Part shown: piece after piece, positions 11,316 to 22,290 of the stretch
Layout: each line of letters opens with the position of its first letter
How positions within the stretch are numbered: the stretch's first letter is position 1
Origin: Russula earlei
Lineage: Eukaryota; Basidiomycota; Agaricomycetes; Russulales; Russulaceae
Length of the DNA stretch: 64,000 nt
NCBI GenBank assembly: GCA_025769875.1
Contig: JAGFNK010000125.1
Coordinates: 54,089 to 118,088 of the forward strand
Reading direction: 5' to 3'
Notes under the pieces: generated by a model
Told to the model about the DNA's origin: nothing
What the model saw: the letters and a program-made list of their open reading frames with translations, nothing else
Databases searched by the model: none
Translations under genes and position numbers: made by a program

Positions 11316-12759
11316 GGCGAGGTCGAATGGTACGAATTGAAGAATACTTCACACTGCGGCCTCTGGTGTTCTTCCAGAAGGTTGGTCTAGTCACTCACTA
11401 GGAGAGGTACGCTGCGGAGCCAGCGGTGCTGGGCGCTGATCGTGAGAAACTATTACGTGTTGGGATTTTCTTGTTCCTTGCCAATTCTCTCCCACGCTGG
11501 ACTTCTCTTTCCTTTTCACCATCACCTTCACCCCCCATCAGTACTCGACATTTTCTATTGTCCTCTTCTTACCCAACTCCTTTCTCTCTTCTTAGTCGAG
11601 TCTTTCTCGGCATTCCCGACTCGCTCGTTTTATTCGCTTGCACGGAATTTCCAATCTGTCAGAATGTTCCGCATGCCGTTGCATTGGTTTCTTGTGACCT
11701 TGCAGGGGTAAAAATGTTTAAAAAAAAAAACAGATGAAGCGATGTTCGAAGAACGAAAAAAGTGTGAAATTACTGTATGTTCGATTGTTTCCTGGCTTTT
11801 CTTTTTTGATGCGCCGTGGCCACCTTATCTGTCGTCCTACCCTTCCACCACTGGAAAATATCACATCAATCGGGTTGTACTTCGGTTGTCTCCGGTCGTT
11901 GTGAGTCCTCGCTTATTTTTGACGTGTGTGATGGCTGTAGCTGACCTTGTGTCCGGTCAAACGGGTATTCCTGTCCCATCATGTGCTTAGCTCTGCGAAG
12001 TTATTGCCACGTACAATCAATGTTACATGTTCTAAGAATCTGGCCAAGGCTACTCTTGTCCCGTCTTGACTACCCGTTGAACGTATATCTCGGTCCTTCC
12101 ACGGATCAAGAACAGAGGCTTCAGTTGTTCGCCTTCTTTTCCTCCTCTCGCTATCCGTACACCCCTTAGAATTGATCTCGTGTTGGCATAATTTGGCGTT
12201 CGGCCACGCTCGTATTGATTATTCTTATTCTGTTCTCCAACCTCGAACATAGGAGCAGGATGTGATGTGATCGTTGGTGGATCGCTCTCTGTCGCTTAAT
12301 GTTCAGCTCTGATGCGGAAATATCTACCGGCTTCTGCGAGCTCACGCACACCGCTTTCCCCTTGGCCAATTATTTCGGCCTTGTACATGCTGTTGATGGC
12401 GTGGGTCGGACATGGCATACCGTTTGGCATTGCTCCTGGCATCGTTGGAGCCTCATCCGTGGTGCAAGTCAGGTTGGACAGCTGAGAGTGAGGGATGGGT
12501 TGTGGGTATGTCCTTTACGTCTGCATGATAGAACTGATGTGGCCGGTGGTGTCTGTCGATGTAAATTATATGTTTGTCCATGAAATATTAGCCTTTTTGC
12601 AGCCACATCGTTTGACTCTCCGACCGTTTGCTCTCTCTTTCGCAAGACCAGCGCGTCCTTGCCGTCCTCTCGTCTCGCTCACCGTCCTTACGGTAATACC
12701 ATCAATCATACTCTCACACCTTAATAACATCCCCTCAATCGTGCTCCCCCCCTCGTGAG
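11316..12759. other. Long intergenic gap between carrier-like gene and FUN30
   Basis: At 1.44 kb this is the longest gene-free stretch in the left arm and lies between divergent start codons. It contains pyrimidine-rich tracts (about 11490-11640) and an A10 run near 11720. I see several short open frames but no family resemblance or paired splice sites. It could hold long 5' leaders, a non-coding RNA or a lineage-specific gene. Confidence 0.35.
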
Positions 12760-15700
12760 ATGTCTCTTGGCCAGAATGCAGCGGCCAAGAGGGTGCGTCA
12801 CTCACCAATTTCTCTAACTTCGAGTCCGCTTATTGTTCGGCGCCTCTTCCCAGAATGCTGCTTTGGATCAACTTAGGTTCAAAAAGAAACAGAAAGCATC
12901 GGCAGTATCCCAAGGGACATCTACTCCTCCGTCAACGTCATCTATGTTCTCGTCAGAGTCGCGGTCATTAGTATCAATGCCAGCACAGTCGCGCGACGCG
13001 ACGGCTCGGACACTGCCATCCCGCTTCTTCACCCCAGCTTCCAAAACTAATGGAACGGTCCTCGTTCCGAGTTCAAGCCCACTTTCAACTCCGCCCTCCG
13101 CTGGACAAATTAACCCTACTCAACACAACGAGCCTGCGCCCACCCTCTCATTAGCAGGCATCGACCATGGCTTTGCTCGTGATCCTCTCTCCGTGCCCAG
13201 TGGCTTCATCAACGGAAGCAAACCCGCCGACGCGTCGCCTGTTTCAGTGACTGGCTTTGTTCGTCCCCGTGGAGATGATGATGCATTTGACGCGCCACCA
13301 TGCAAGCGTACGCGTCCGCCAACATCAGACGACTCGTTGGATTTGTTCAATGTACCAGACTCACCGATCGTGCAGAAACCTGGCCAGCGTCGCGCACCCG
13401 TTGCTACTCGGACAGCAAATCCATCCACGTCCTCGGACGAGTCGGTTTTGGACACAAGCGTCAACTCATCCCGCATTGTGCGCGGTGCACGCCCGGCGGA
13501 CCGTAGCGCCACGGACACCATAGACGACGGCCCCGGCTTCCTACCGTTCCGCATTTCATTCCCGCAATTTGAGGAGGGAAAAGTTCGCGCCGCCTGGCGA
13601 CAAGCAGGACGCGATGTTCGCACTGCGACAGCGCTTCTTCTCGATCCGTCCTTCTCATACAGGCCGACGCCCTCACTAGCGCCCAAACTTCCATCGCCAG
13701 TCGTGTCGCCAACCACTGGTCGCATCAAGGAGCTGGAGGATGCACGACATGCTGAGCGTGTCGCTGCGAAAGAGAAGGGGAAAAAGTCTATGATCTATGC
13801 CGCCCGTACTAACCTTGCACCCCGAAGTTCTACGCCACCGTCCGTTCGACTTTCCCTAACCACCGAAGTTTCGTCGCAACAGTCTCCAACCTCACCGATC
13901 GTTACAATCCGACACCTCAAGCGGCCAAAGCGCATCACAGAGTCGGATGATGACGAGCAGGGAAAGTCTGAATCAGATGAGGGCTCGAGTCGTAGCAGGC
14001 GGGGACCAGAATACGCCTCTTCAGACGAGCGCCGTGCGCTCGCTTATTTCAACACCACGAGCGCTGAAGGCCTTCAGGAATTGACCGGTGCGCCCTCCTG
14101 GTTTCACTCTTCCACTGAGCTCACTGGTATATAGGGTGCACGCCAGATCAAGCTCAGGCAATTATTGAACTAAGACCGTTTGATACAGTTGATGGTCTCC
14201 GGGAGAAACTCGGCCAACAAGGGAAGAAGAAAGGCGGCACACCTAAAGGTGTCAGCTCTCGCATGTTCGATGACTGCGTGGAGATTTTTCGCGGATACGG
14301 CGCTGTGGACGATGTCCTCGCGCAATGCGAACGCATTGGTGGACAACTCAATAGTATCATCGCGTCTTGGTCCCAAGAGACACGAAAGGGCAAGGAGAGG
14401 GCTACCAGCAACCTTGTCGACGAAAGCGACGAAAACGGTGCTCTCAGCCTAGTAGCCTCAATTAATGAGCATACCTTAAAGGACTTCCTCAGCGAACAAC
14501 CGACGTCCCTTTCGAAGAATGTGCAGCTCAAGGGTTACCAACTTCTTGGCCTCAACTGGCTTCGCCTTTTGTATAAAAAGGGCCGGAGTTGTATATTGGC
14601 CGATGAAATGGGTACCATTTTCGCCGTCAGATTATTGCGGACCCCCCCTTATTTCGATTACAGGTTTGGGAAAGACCGTCCAGGTCATTAGTTTCTTCGC
14701 CCACCTCAAAGAAAACGGAAAGAGAGGGCCGCATCTCATCGTTGTCCCGTGAGTTCTGATGCTCGTCGAAGCCGCTGGCACCCGTTCACCACCGGTCTGT
14801 GAAGATCCTCAACGTTGGAAAATTGGGTTCGAGAGTTTGCGCACTTTGCGCCATCTATCGCCGTCCAGACCTATTATGGCGGAAAGGATGATCGGCCTTT
14901 CTTACGACAGACTTTGCTTGAGACTCTGAGAAGTCGATCTGCGCCATGGGAAGTCCTTATTACCACCTATACCTTGGCTACAGGCGACGATAAGGACAGA
15001 AAATTCTTGAGGAAGATAGAGTGGGATGTGAGTAAGAACGTTTATCCAACGGACTTTTGCTCACCTTATGCGACAGACATGTGTCTTTGACGAAGGACAT
15101 GTCTTGAAGAATTTTGATTCGCAACGATACCAGGCTCTCATGCGCAACAAGTCTGGGTGGCGCTTGTTACTTACAGGGACGCCATTACAGAACAATCTAC
15201 AGGAGTTGGTGGTATGTCACACGAAATTTCCTTGTCTTCTATCGTCGTTGACTGTCATGGGATTAGTCCCTCATGAATTTTATCTTGCCCGATTTATTAG
15301 AGGACTCTCTGGAGTCGCTGAGAGCTGTATTCAAAGCCAAGGGCAATTCCAAGGTCACGTTGCTCGCACAGGAACGTGTTTCCCGTGCGAAAAAAATGAT
15401 GACGCCCTTTGTCTTGCGCCGTAGAAAGGACCAGGCATGTATACCTTGATCATCTTGCACTCAATACGGATCATAAGACGACTTCCTAGGTCTTGAAAGA
15501 CTTACCTAAGAAGATAGAGCGAATAGAATGGTGCGAAATGACTTCGCAGCAACGGAAAATATACAATGATGCGCTCAATCGCTCTCGCAAAACTATATTC
15601 GATCTCGAGTCTGAGGCATCGACACCAGGCACCGAGACGCCACCCATAATCGGCCGGGTTAATCCTCTGAAGAAACCAAAGGCTTCGCGGACAAAAGACA

Positions 15701-16693
15701 AGTTATACCTGGAGAACAGTTCGAACGTTCTAATGGACCTGCGTAAGGCTGCCTCGCATCCTATGTTATTTAGGACGCGATACACGGACAAGATCCTCGA
15801 TGCTGTAACTAGAGTGCTATTAAAGGAGGCCGACTTCAAGAAGCGCGGTGCAGTGGCCCAATACGTCAAGGAGGACATGGAAGTTATGACAGATGCCGAA
15901 CTTCAACTGTTCTTAGGGAGCTATCTCGTACGCATGAGACCCTTTTGGATAGCTAAAAAAGGTCTCATGTGTGTTTCCCAGTCGACCCAAAGGTTCTTGC
16001 AGGACGAGAATTGCTACCTCCAGGCGGGCAAGGTCCAAACACTTTTACGACTGTTGAAAAATTACCAGGCCGAGGGCCGACGCATGTTGATCTTCTCTCA
16101 GGTGAGAACCTGCTGAAGGCATCGTATCTCGGCGCGCTTACATCGAGTGCACAGTTTACTCAAATTCTGGATATTTTGCAAGCGGTCTTTAAGATGCAGA
16201 AAGTCAACTATCTGTTGTTAACTGGCGCAACAGCGGTAGATGTTCGGCAGTCCTTGGTCGACGAATTCAATGAGGATGAGTCGATCCCATGCTTCCTCTT
16301 GTCAACTAAAGCAGGTGGCATGGGCATTAATTTGACCGCGGCAAGCGTAGTTATCCTGTGCGTCGGCATATTTCTTGATATCTGATTTGGTGTCTGAAAC
16401 TTCGTGACAGCTTTGACCAGGACTTTAACCCGCACAACGACAAGCAAGCACAGGATCGTGCGTATCGGATTGGACAGAAGCGTGACGTCGACGTCGTGAA
16501 ACTGATTACGCGCAACTCTATCGAAGAAGACATGCTACGTCTGGGACAGACGAAACTCGCGCTGGATGAGGCAGTCGCCGGGGATGGGGGGGGACAGGCC
16601 AGAGAGGACTTTGAGAACAAGATGAAGACATCATTGATGAGCGCACTGCGCAAGCAGCTCGCCGATGCCGAGGTTGCTGATGCGCATGGGTGA
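12760..16693 (+). CDS. FUN30: SNF2-family chromatin remodeller of the Fun30/SMARCAD1 class
   Basis: An ATP-dependent remodeller acting in silent chromatin and DNA-end resection. The N-terminus is Ser/Pro-rich, with a CUE-like segment ([22 protein letters not shown]). Then come the Fun30-specific [18 protein letters not shown], helicase motif I (DEMGLGKT), the DEGH box typical of this subfamily, [24 protein letters not shown], and the C-lobe blocks [24 protein letters not shown] and AYRIGQ. Eleven exons: 12760-12792, 12854-14087, 14135-14611, 14664-14748, 14805-15027, 15077-15211, 15267-15434, 15490-15927, 15982-16101, 16155-16357, 16411-16693. The sum is 3399 nt, 1132 residues, like the yeast protein. 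The intron at 15435-15489 uses a GC donor; the 54-nt intron at 15928-15981 carries a hairpin. Confidence 0.95.
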
Positions 16694-16830
16694 TGATTTG
16701 GCAACATTTGACTACTGGCAAGACCTGAACGAGCTCGATCATTACATTTGCATACGCTTTGCTTTCTTGCTTTGCATACACTCGGGTTGGACTCTGTATT
16801 ATATCGCAACTCTACAGATATTGGATTTGC

Positions 16831-17749
16831 TTATTGAAAGATGGATAAGCCGCGCACGAGGCGGTCGACACTCGTCCGGAAGTACTCATTGTCTACACCT
16901 CGCTCAGTCGAGTCCATTGTAACAAGGGGATTCCGAACAACATAGTCCAGGAAAGGACCGATGTAGATTGAGCGCATGACGAAGCGCAGCGACTCGGCAT
17001 TGGGATCGCTCAACATGACGAAGCGGTAGCCTGAGATCGTTTCGAAAAGGTGCAGCTTGTACGACGATGTGCGATAGCTGACAAACGACTCGTCCCTGCC
17101 CTGCACGGTAAGACACAATGAAAACGACACGTGTGACGCCACGAGGAGAACCGAGATCGAGACCCGAGAACCTCAAATAAAAGGATGAGGAGGGGAGTTG
17201 AGGGGAACGTACCTGCCAGATAGACGCTTTACCATATTCCGCAGCGAGAGGACGACGCCATACACCAGCTTCGCCTCTTCGTCAAAGGGCAGACCTGCGC
17301 TAGAGGCGGCAGCGGCAGCACCAACGCCGGGACTCATACCGGCACTACCAGCGATGGCGGCGGTCGGGGGCGCAGCGCTGCCTGGGGGGCCCGCCTGGTT
17401 GCCATCGCTGAACGCGACGAGGACGCCCGCGGTGGAGGAAAGGGTGTTGCGCGGGCTGGAGAAGGGCGTGCCAGGCGCCGAGCCCTGTGCCGAGTTTGGG
17501 CCGGATGCGGAGGACGGGAGGGGCGAGAGAGCGTGCGAGACGCCTGGGAGGAGGGCGCCGCCGTCGTTTGCGCGTTTTGGACGCCTCGTGCGGTGCCAGT
17601 CGTGGTAGTAGACACAGTTGCAGTGCCTGGCGGTTGAATGGCAGTTGTGATCCGACGAGGGGACGAGAGAAGGATGTGTTGCGTTCAGACGAGGGCAAAA
17701 CGCTATGGGGAACGTACCGGTCAAATACGTAAAGGCAATAGATCGTCAT
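16831..17749 (-). CDS. BET5: TRAPP complex subunit Bet5/TRAPPC1
   Basis: A longin-fold subunit of the TRAPP exchange factor for Rab GTPases in ER-to-Golgi traffic. It begins MTIYCLYVFDRHCNCVYYHDW and ends with the conserved RDESFVSYRTSSYKLHLFET, GYRFVMLSD and YIGPFLDYVVRNPL blocks. Exons 17718-17749, 17213-17626 and 16831-17095 sum to 711 nt, 236 residues. That is about 90 more than human TRAPPC1: a Ser/Pro/Ala-rich insertion of roughly 80-90 residues sits between the first strand pair and the LVYGVVLSLRNMVKRL helix. It converges on FUN30 with 137 bp between stops. Confidence 0.93.
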
Positions 17750-18029
17750 CACCAGAGGAGAAAGTTGGCGAGGGAGAGTTCTTCTGCGAAAGCTGCGTTG
17801 CGTGAGGTTGTTTAGTAGCACCGCAGCCAAGTTGTCGTTAAGATGGACAAATCGCACAACAGCTATCACATCGCCGTGACAACGTTTCAGACGCTGGTCG
17901 TATTACCTATCCGAGGCACAATAATGCTGTCTACAACATGTGGGCCATGCGCTCTATCGAAGGACGGTGCATGTCCTTAGGATGTACGGACTATAAGGAT
18001 CCCGAAAGTTACCACGAGATGCGACGAAT

Positions 18030-19088
18030 TTAAGTTCTGGCGCCATTCAAGCCAGCCTTCTCGTCCGTAAACTCGTGCGCACGGTCACCGACATAAGGTG
18101 GGACTGGCAAACCGGGACCCACATCGGAATTTCCATAGAGCGGAACATGGCCGTACATAGCCTGTTGCTGGACGCCTTGGTACGTTGCGGGAATGCCGTT
18201 AGGGGCACCGGAGTCGGCGGGACCGTTGATCCACTGTTCATCATCATGAGCGCAAGTCATAGCATGAGGTGGGAAGGGATCATACTGAAGGCATGTACGC
18301 AGCCGGATGGAAGAATGACGGGGTGGCAGCGTAAGGGGTTGTAATAATCAAGCGCTGGGTAAATGCGTGGGTTTCTCCGTTCAAGGCGCGTGGTATATAT
18401 GGGTTTTCCCATCAACGTACCGTGCTCGACGAGAAATAACCGGGTAACTTCACCGTCCACACGGGGACGAACGCTCCGCGAGCGTGTCGGCGGGCGTCCT
18501 CAGACTCCCATTGTTTGACGAGTTTGGTCGCGCGCTTTTGGCCCATAAATTTCCACACAACGTGAGGCCCGAAGAAGAGCAACATGATGGCGATTGCAAT
18601 GGCGACAGAGGCGAAACGAGCCTCGTGACGAGCGTCCACTTGATTCATTTTCTGCCTGAGCGAATGCAGTATGACTGCATGCAACCCCGCAGGGACCGCA
18701 AATGTCGCTCTACACAACGAGCGGTGATTGAAATTAAAATAGGCACCAATGGCGGACAGGACGTCCTTACATGAACATTGTGATGAACCAGACACCCTCG
18801 AGTACGGGACGACTATGGCGGTTGGCGAGGCGGACAAGCTGCGGAATGCGCACTGCCCACGCATCTGCAGTAACCTGGTAGTAACTGAGATCACAATTTG
18901 AACGAAGAAATAAGGGAAGATGTACTGACATGGTCGTGCAATTCGTAGGGCAGGGTTGGCAGTGGGTGCTTGCGTCCAAGATACTACGAGAAAATGACTC
19001 AGCACGATTCAGAGAGCTATTTTATCGACCGGAGACAAACCAAAACAACTTGACCGTGAATCCGTGAGAAGACTACGGGGATGCTCAT
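18030..19088 (-). CDS. Unknown protein with two membrane segments
   Basis: I do not recognise the family. Six exons join cleanly: 19041-19088, 18930-18983, 18771-18874, 18421-18709, 18286-18354, 18030-18233. Their sum is 768 nt, 255 residues. The protein has an aromatic, proline-containing N-terminus (HPLPTLPYELHDH), a first hydrophobic helix (VWFITMFIATFAVPAGL), a charged stretch (SLRQKMNQVDARHEARF), a second helix (AIAIAIMLLFFGPHVVW), a basic segment, then a Pro/Gly/Tyr-rich tail. Short inter-helix loops suggest an integral membrane protein with a soluble C-terminus. An NPx-type sorting motif is not seen. Located between BET5 and RMT2 with no operon-like link. Confidence 0.7.
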
Positions 19089-19389
19089 CTCGGGTGAGGG
19101 AGGTATGAATACGATAAGTTTTGACTTTGAAATACAGCAGGCCGGCTGATAACGTCAGTAGGAGAGATTTGAGAGGGTTCGAGCCAGTCGAGTAAATACG
19201 GGACAGAACCAGCCTGTGAGGGATAAGGAAGAGGTGAAGAGGTTGGTGGGCGTGCGGTGTGCGGTGTGGCTTTACTTGTGAGGGGCAGTTTCAGCGTGAG
19301 CGTGACTTGGTGTGACAGGCTGCGATGGTGAGAGTGTGGCAGTGCAGTGGCAGCACCTGAGTGTAACCAATGGCAACACCAACACCGGA

Positions 19390-20906
19390 TCACATTGTCG
19401 CTCTCATCCTCCCAACGGGTAGCCTATATAACCTCATAGAGAAATATTCGCGATTGTTCTCCCATCGTAGTGCTTCCTGCATGGCAACGTCCACATCCTC
19501 CCACTCTATATCGATACCAATTCCGGCAAGGTGGACCTCAGCCAAGTGACTGTACACATCGTAGAATAAGGCATCTGGCGACACCGCAGTTAGTGCCACC
19601 TCGCGCTCACATGGGCGGGAGATCGTACTGCTTGCTCCCAAACCGTTGAAAAAGCTGAATCTGGAGTCTGGACTGGCGAGAAGTTTCGGAACATGGTCGA
19701 AAAATCGACGCAAGTCTTCGAGATAGCGTTGGTGTGTCCTGAGAGACGAACAAGAGAAGGGGATCGAGGCCTACCTTCATATTCCTCAGAGAACGTATCC
19801 GTGTATACCGCATCGAATGCCATGTCCAGCGTCTTGGTGCCCACAATGTCCTGCCATTTTCCTTCGAGGATCGTGACACCCTTCTTGTCGTACCATCCTC
19901 GTTCACGCATGTATCTCAAAACATCCGGGTGAGGTTCGATGATAACATGCGTCGAAGGCGGAACCGTTAGCGCTTGGAAGTATGAATCAATCTATGAAGA
20001 TATCCAGTAAGCCTAATTGGACCCAAAAGTGGGGTGTGCGACACCTACGATCCCCAGACCAAAGCCGATGTTCAAAACTCTCAGGCCTGTCTGCGCGTTG
20101 GGATGACCATCGCAAATTCTGTGGACTGTTTCTAGCACTCAAGTTGTTACCCTACTTGAGCATGCATCAGCGTGGTATCTAGGAACCACGTACTGATCCC
20201 ACGCTCCCAACCCATCATAACGCCTATCTCAGTTTCGCCGCTTTGAAGTAGACAAATCTCTTGTGCATGCGCATCGGTCGTGTATCGGAGATGCGACGAT
20301 AGAAATTTGTCTGTAGAGCTCAACGCGGTGTCGCTCTCTTCCTTGAACACAAGCCCATCGGCCTCTCCCCCGCGAGAGGCCAGCAGCTGAAGGATGAGTT
20401 CTACATGCTCTGAAATTCAGGGACGGACATTCAACGAGTGGCATAGAAATGAAGACACACCAGAGCGAATCCCTGCGTCTCGGATGGTGCGATAGCTCTC
20501 CTCGTCGTTCAGAGAAAGTGCAATGTCACCTGCCGTGTTACCAGCATTGTCCACTGGCAGCCCGCTTAGTGATACATTTTTAAGGGTGCAGGAAAAGGTA
20601 ACAACGAGCTTCACCAGAGTTCCACAGTGCACCTCGCTGGAGGAGGATCTTGACGAGCCCTGGGTCTTCAACACTCGCCGCTGCATGCAATGCCGACCAT
20701 CCGTCTTCGTCTTGGTACCAAAGTGGCGCGTCCTCATCCAGAAGCTTCTGCACCTCTTGTATTGGTGACTGTTCGAGAATGGCAGTGATGAGTGCTCGAC
20801 CCAGTGCTACGATTTCGATCTCGTCTGCGTTGTAATCCTCGTCAATATCGCCTCGGGCAGGCTTTTCACCGTCGTCGGTCGTCACGGTAGGCTGATTTTC
20901 AGTCAT
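19390..20906 (-). CDS. RMT2: Arginine N5 (delta)-methyltransferase Rmt2
   Basis: Rmt2 methylates the delta nitrogen of an arginine, in yeast on ribosomal protein L12. The N-terminal part carries ankyrin-type repeats (DGWSALHAAASVEDPGLVKILLQRGA; DNAGNTAGDIAL). The catalytic part has the SAM-binding LRVLNIGFGLGIIDS, HVIIEPHPDVL, FDAVYTDTF and the C-terminal FSFFNGLGASNALFYDVY block. Seven exons: 20615-20906, 20461-20553, 20194-20409, 20049-20131, 19775-19991, 19629-19715, 19390-19574. The sum is 1173 nt, 390 residues, close to the yeast 412. A start 14 codons upstream (20948) is possible; I took 20906 because the extra residues are hydrophobic and atypical. At the exon 3/4 junction the usual M-x-E before TVHRIC is missing, so that splice is less certain. 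Confidence 0.92.
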
Positions 20907-20948
20907 CGAGCGATCATTATCTTGTACTAGTAGTATCCGTATGAACAC

Positions 20949-21416
20949 ATCAAGGGAATCACGTGCCCTTGGAGGTTCGGGCCACTCACAACTCTGCCGG
21001 CAACGTCATTTCTACAGAAACAGATTCGTCTGCCTGACAAAATATGACTGCAGTCTCTGTATTCCAGTCACCGGCATGGGGACGTCACGATGAGGATCTT
21101 CCTTAAGAGAAATTTTACTACACGGGAGGGTCAAGCAACCCAGACTTCAAATAACCTAAAATATGCCAGATGAGGTTCGGAAACCGCGACAACTGAAACC
21201 AACGAAGGGGTTGGGCGGCATCTCAATCAAAGAAAATATACGGATCTTGAGGAACAGTGTCCGAAGCAAACACCTGCTCTCCTGCATGAAAAAAAGCAGG
21301 GCTGTAAGGATCCCTGCCTGTGAATGAGGGGTCATCATGTAAGCGGGGTAGTTGCTGTACGGCGAGCGGTGTGGAGGGACAGCGACACGCATAAGATAGT
21401 AATGCAAAGACAGCGA
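20949..21416. other. Intergenic stretch, no gene seen
   Basis: About 470 bp upstream of RMT2 and downstream of the PRKRIP1-like gene, both minus-strand. I see no conserved coding signal; it presumably contains the RMT2 promoter. Confidence 0.4.
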
Positions 21417-22135
21417 TCAGTCGTCGTCGTGAACTATGATAGTGGGTGTCTCAGTAATCGGCCGGCTGGGCGTCGTCGTAGGTTCCTGTTCCGCCATTGC
21501 TGGCTCAGGCAGCGGGCGAAGCTCTACATCACCGCTATCCTCTTCTTCGCCCTCCCCGTCGCTTTCCTCTCCCGGCTTCCGGAAGACGAGCTCCTTCCCA
21601 TTGACGACCCTGCGCTTCTTGGGCGATTGTTCCTTACTAGCCCCTGCAACCTGCCCTTCCATGGGCTTCGCACCCTTTGCGCGATCCTTCTTCTTCTGCC
21701 TCTTCGCGCGGTTTTTGGCGGTCTTAGTTTCGGCCTCCTCTTCGCGTTGTCTCTTCCTCTCCTCAAATCCACGTGCTACCGATTCCTGTCGAGCATGGTT
21801 GGGCACTGTCCATGAATCAAAATTGTGATCGTAAGGCGTACGTTCTGGGCTCCGTCGCTGAGGGCTTTCAGTCGCTCATACTCTCGCCGTCGACTTGCTT
21901 TGTAGACGTGAAACTCGCCGCTTCCCGCGCCTGCGCTTGAGCCTTGCACGTTTTTCATCATATCACGGGGAGGTCGAATCATCTTTTCTTTTGGAGGCGG
22001 TGGAATCGATGCCGGCTTTGTAGGATCTTTCAGCAGGCGCTCGAGCTGCTGACGCTGCTTCTCGAGAGCATTGCGTGCATGACGCGTATTCGACGTACCG
22101 GTGGGGGCTGGTGATGGAGAATGGGACAACGACAT
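21417..22135 (-). CDS. PRKRIP1-like spliceosome-associated protein (DUF1168)
   Basis: The block GSGEFHVYKASRRREYERL, followed by an arginine/lysine-rich helical stretch (GFEERKRQREEEAETKTAKNR), is the PRKRIP1 domain. In animals this factor is a component of the catalytic spliceosome. The C-terminus is acidic and Pro/Thr-rich. Exons 21842-22135 and 21417-21785 sum to 663 nt, 220 residues, with a phase-0 GT-AG intron. It is followed on the same strand by NSA2's 3' end 155 bp upstream. The nuclear role is by family analogy. Confidence 0.85.
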
Positions 22136-22290
22136 GGCGGTTGTGGTGGTGGTAAAGCCTTGAGCTGAGGATCAAGGCTAGGATTAGGGTCTTATCGAGC
22201 GTCTAAATTACGTTATTTTTTTGGTTATTGGTTATTGGCAGTAGCAGTATTACAGTATATATACGGTGCATTAAAAAAACATCAGAGGCC

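Noticed and set aside
13120..13728. Long minus-strand open frame opposite FUN30
   Set aside because: It is a shadow of the Ser/Pro-rich FUN30 N-terminus, whose frame is supported by conserved motifs and splice sites.
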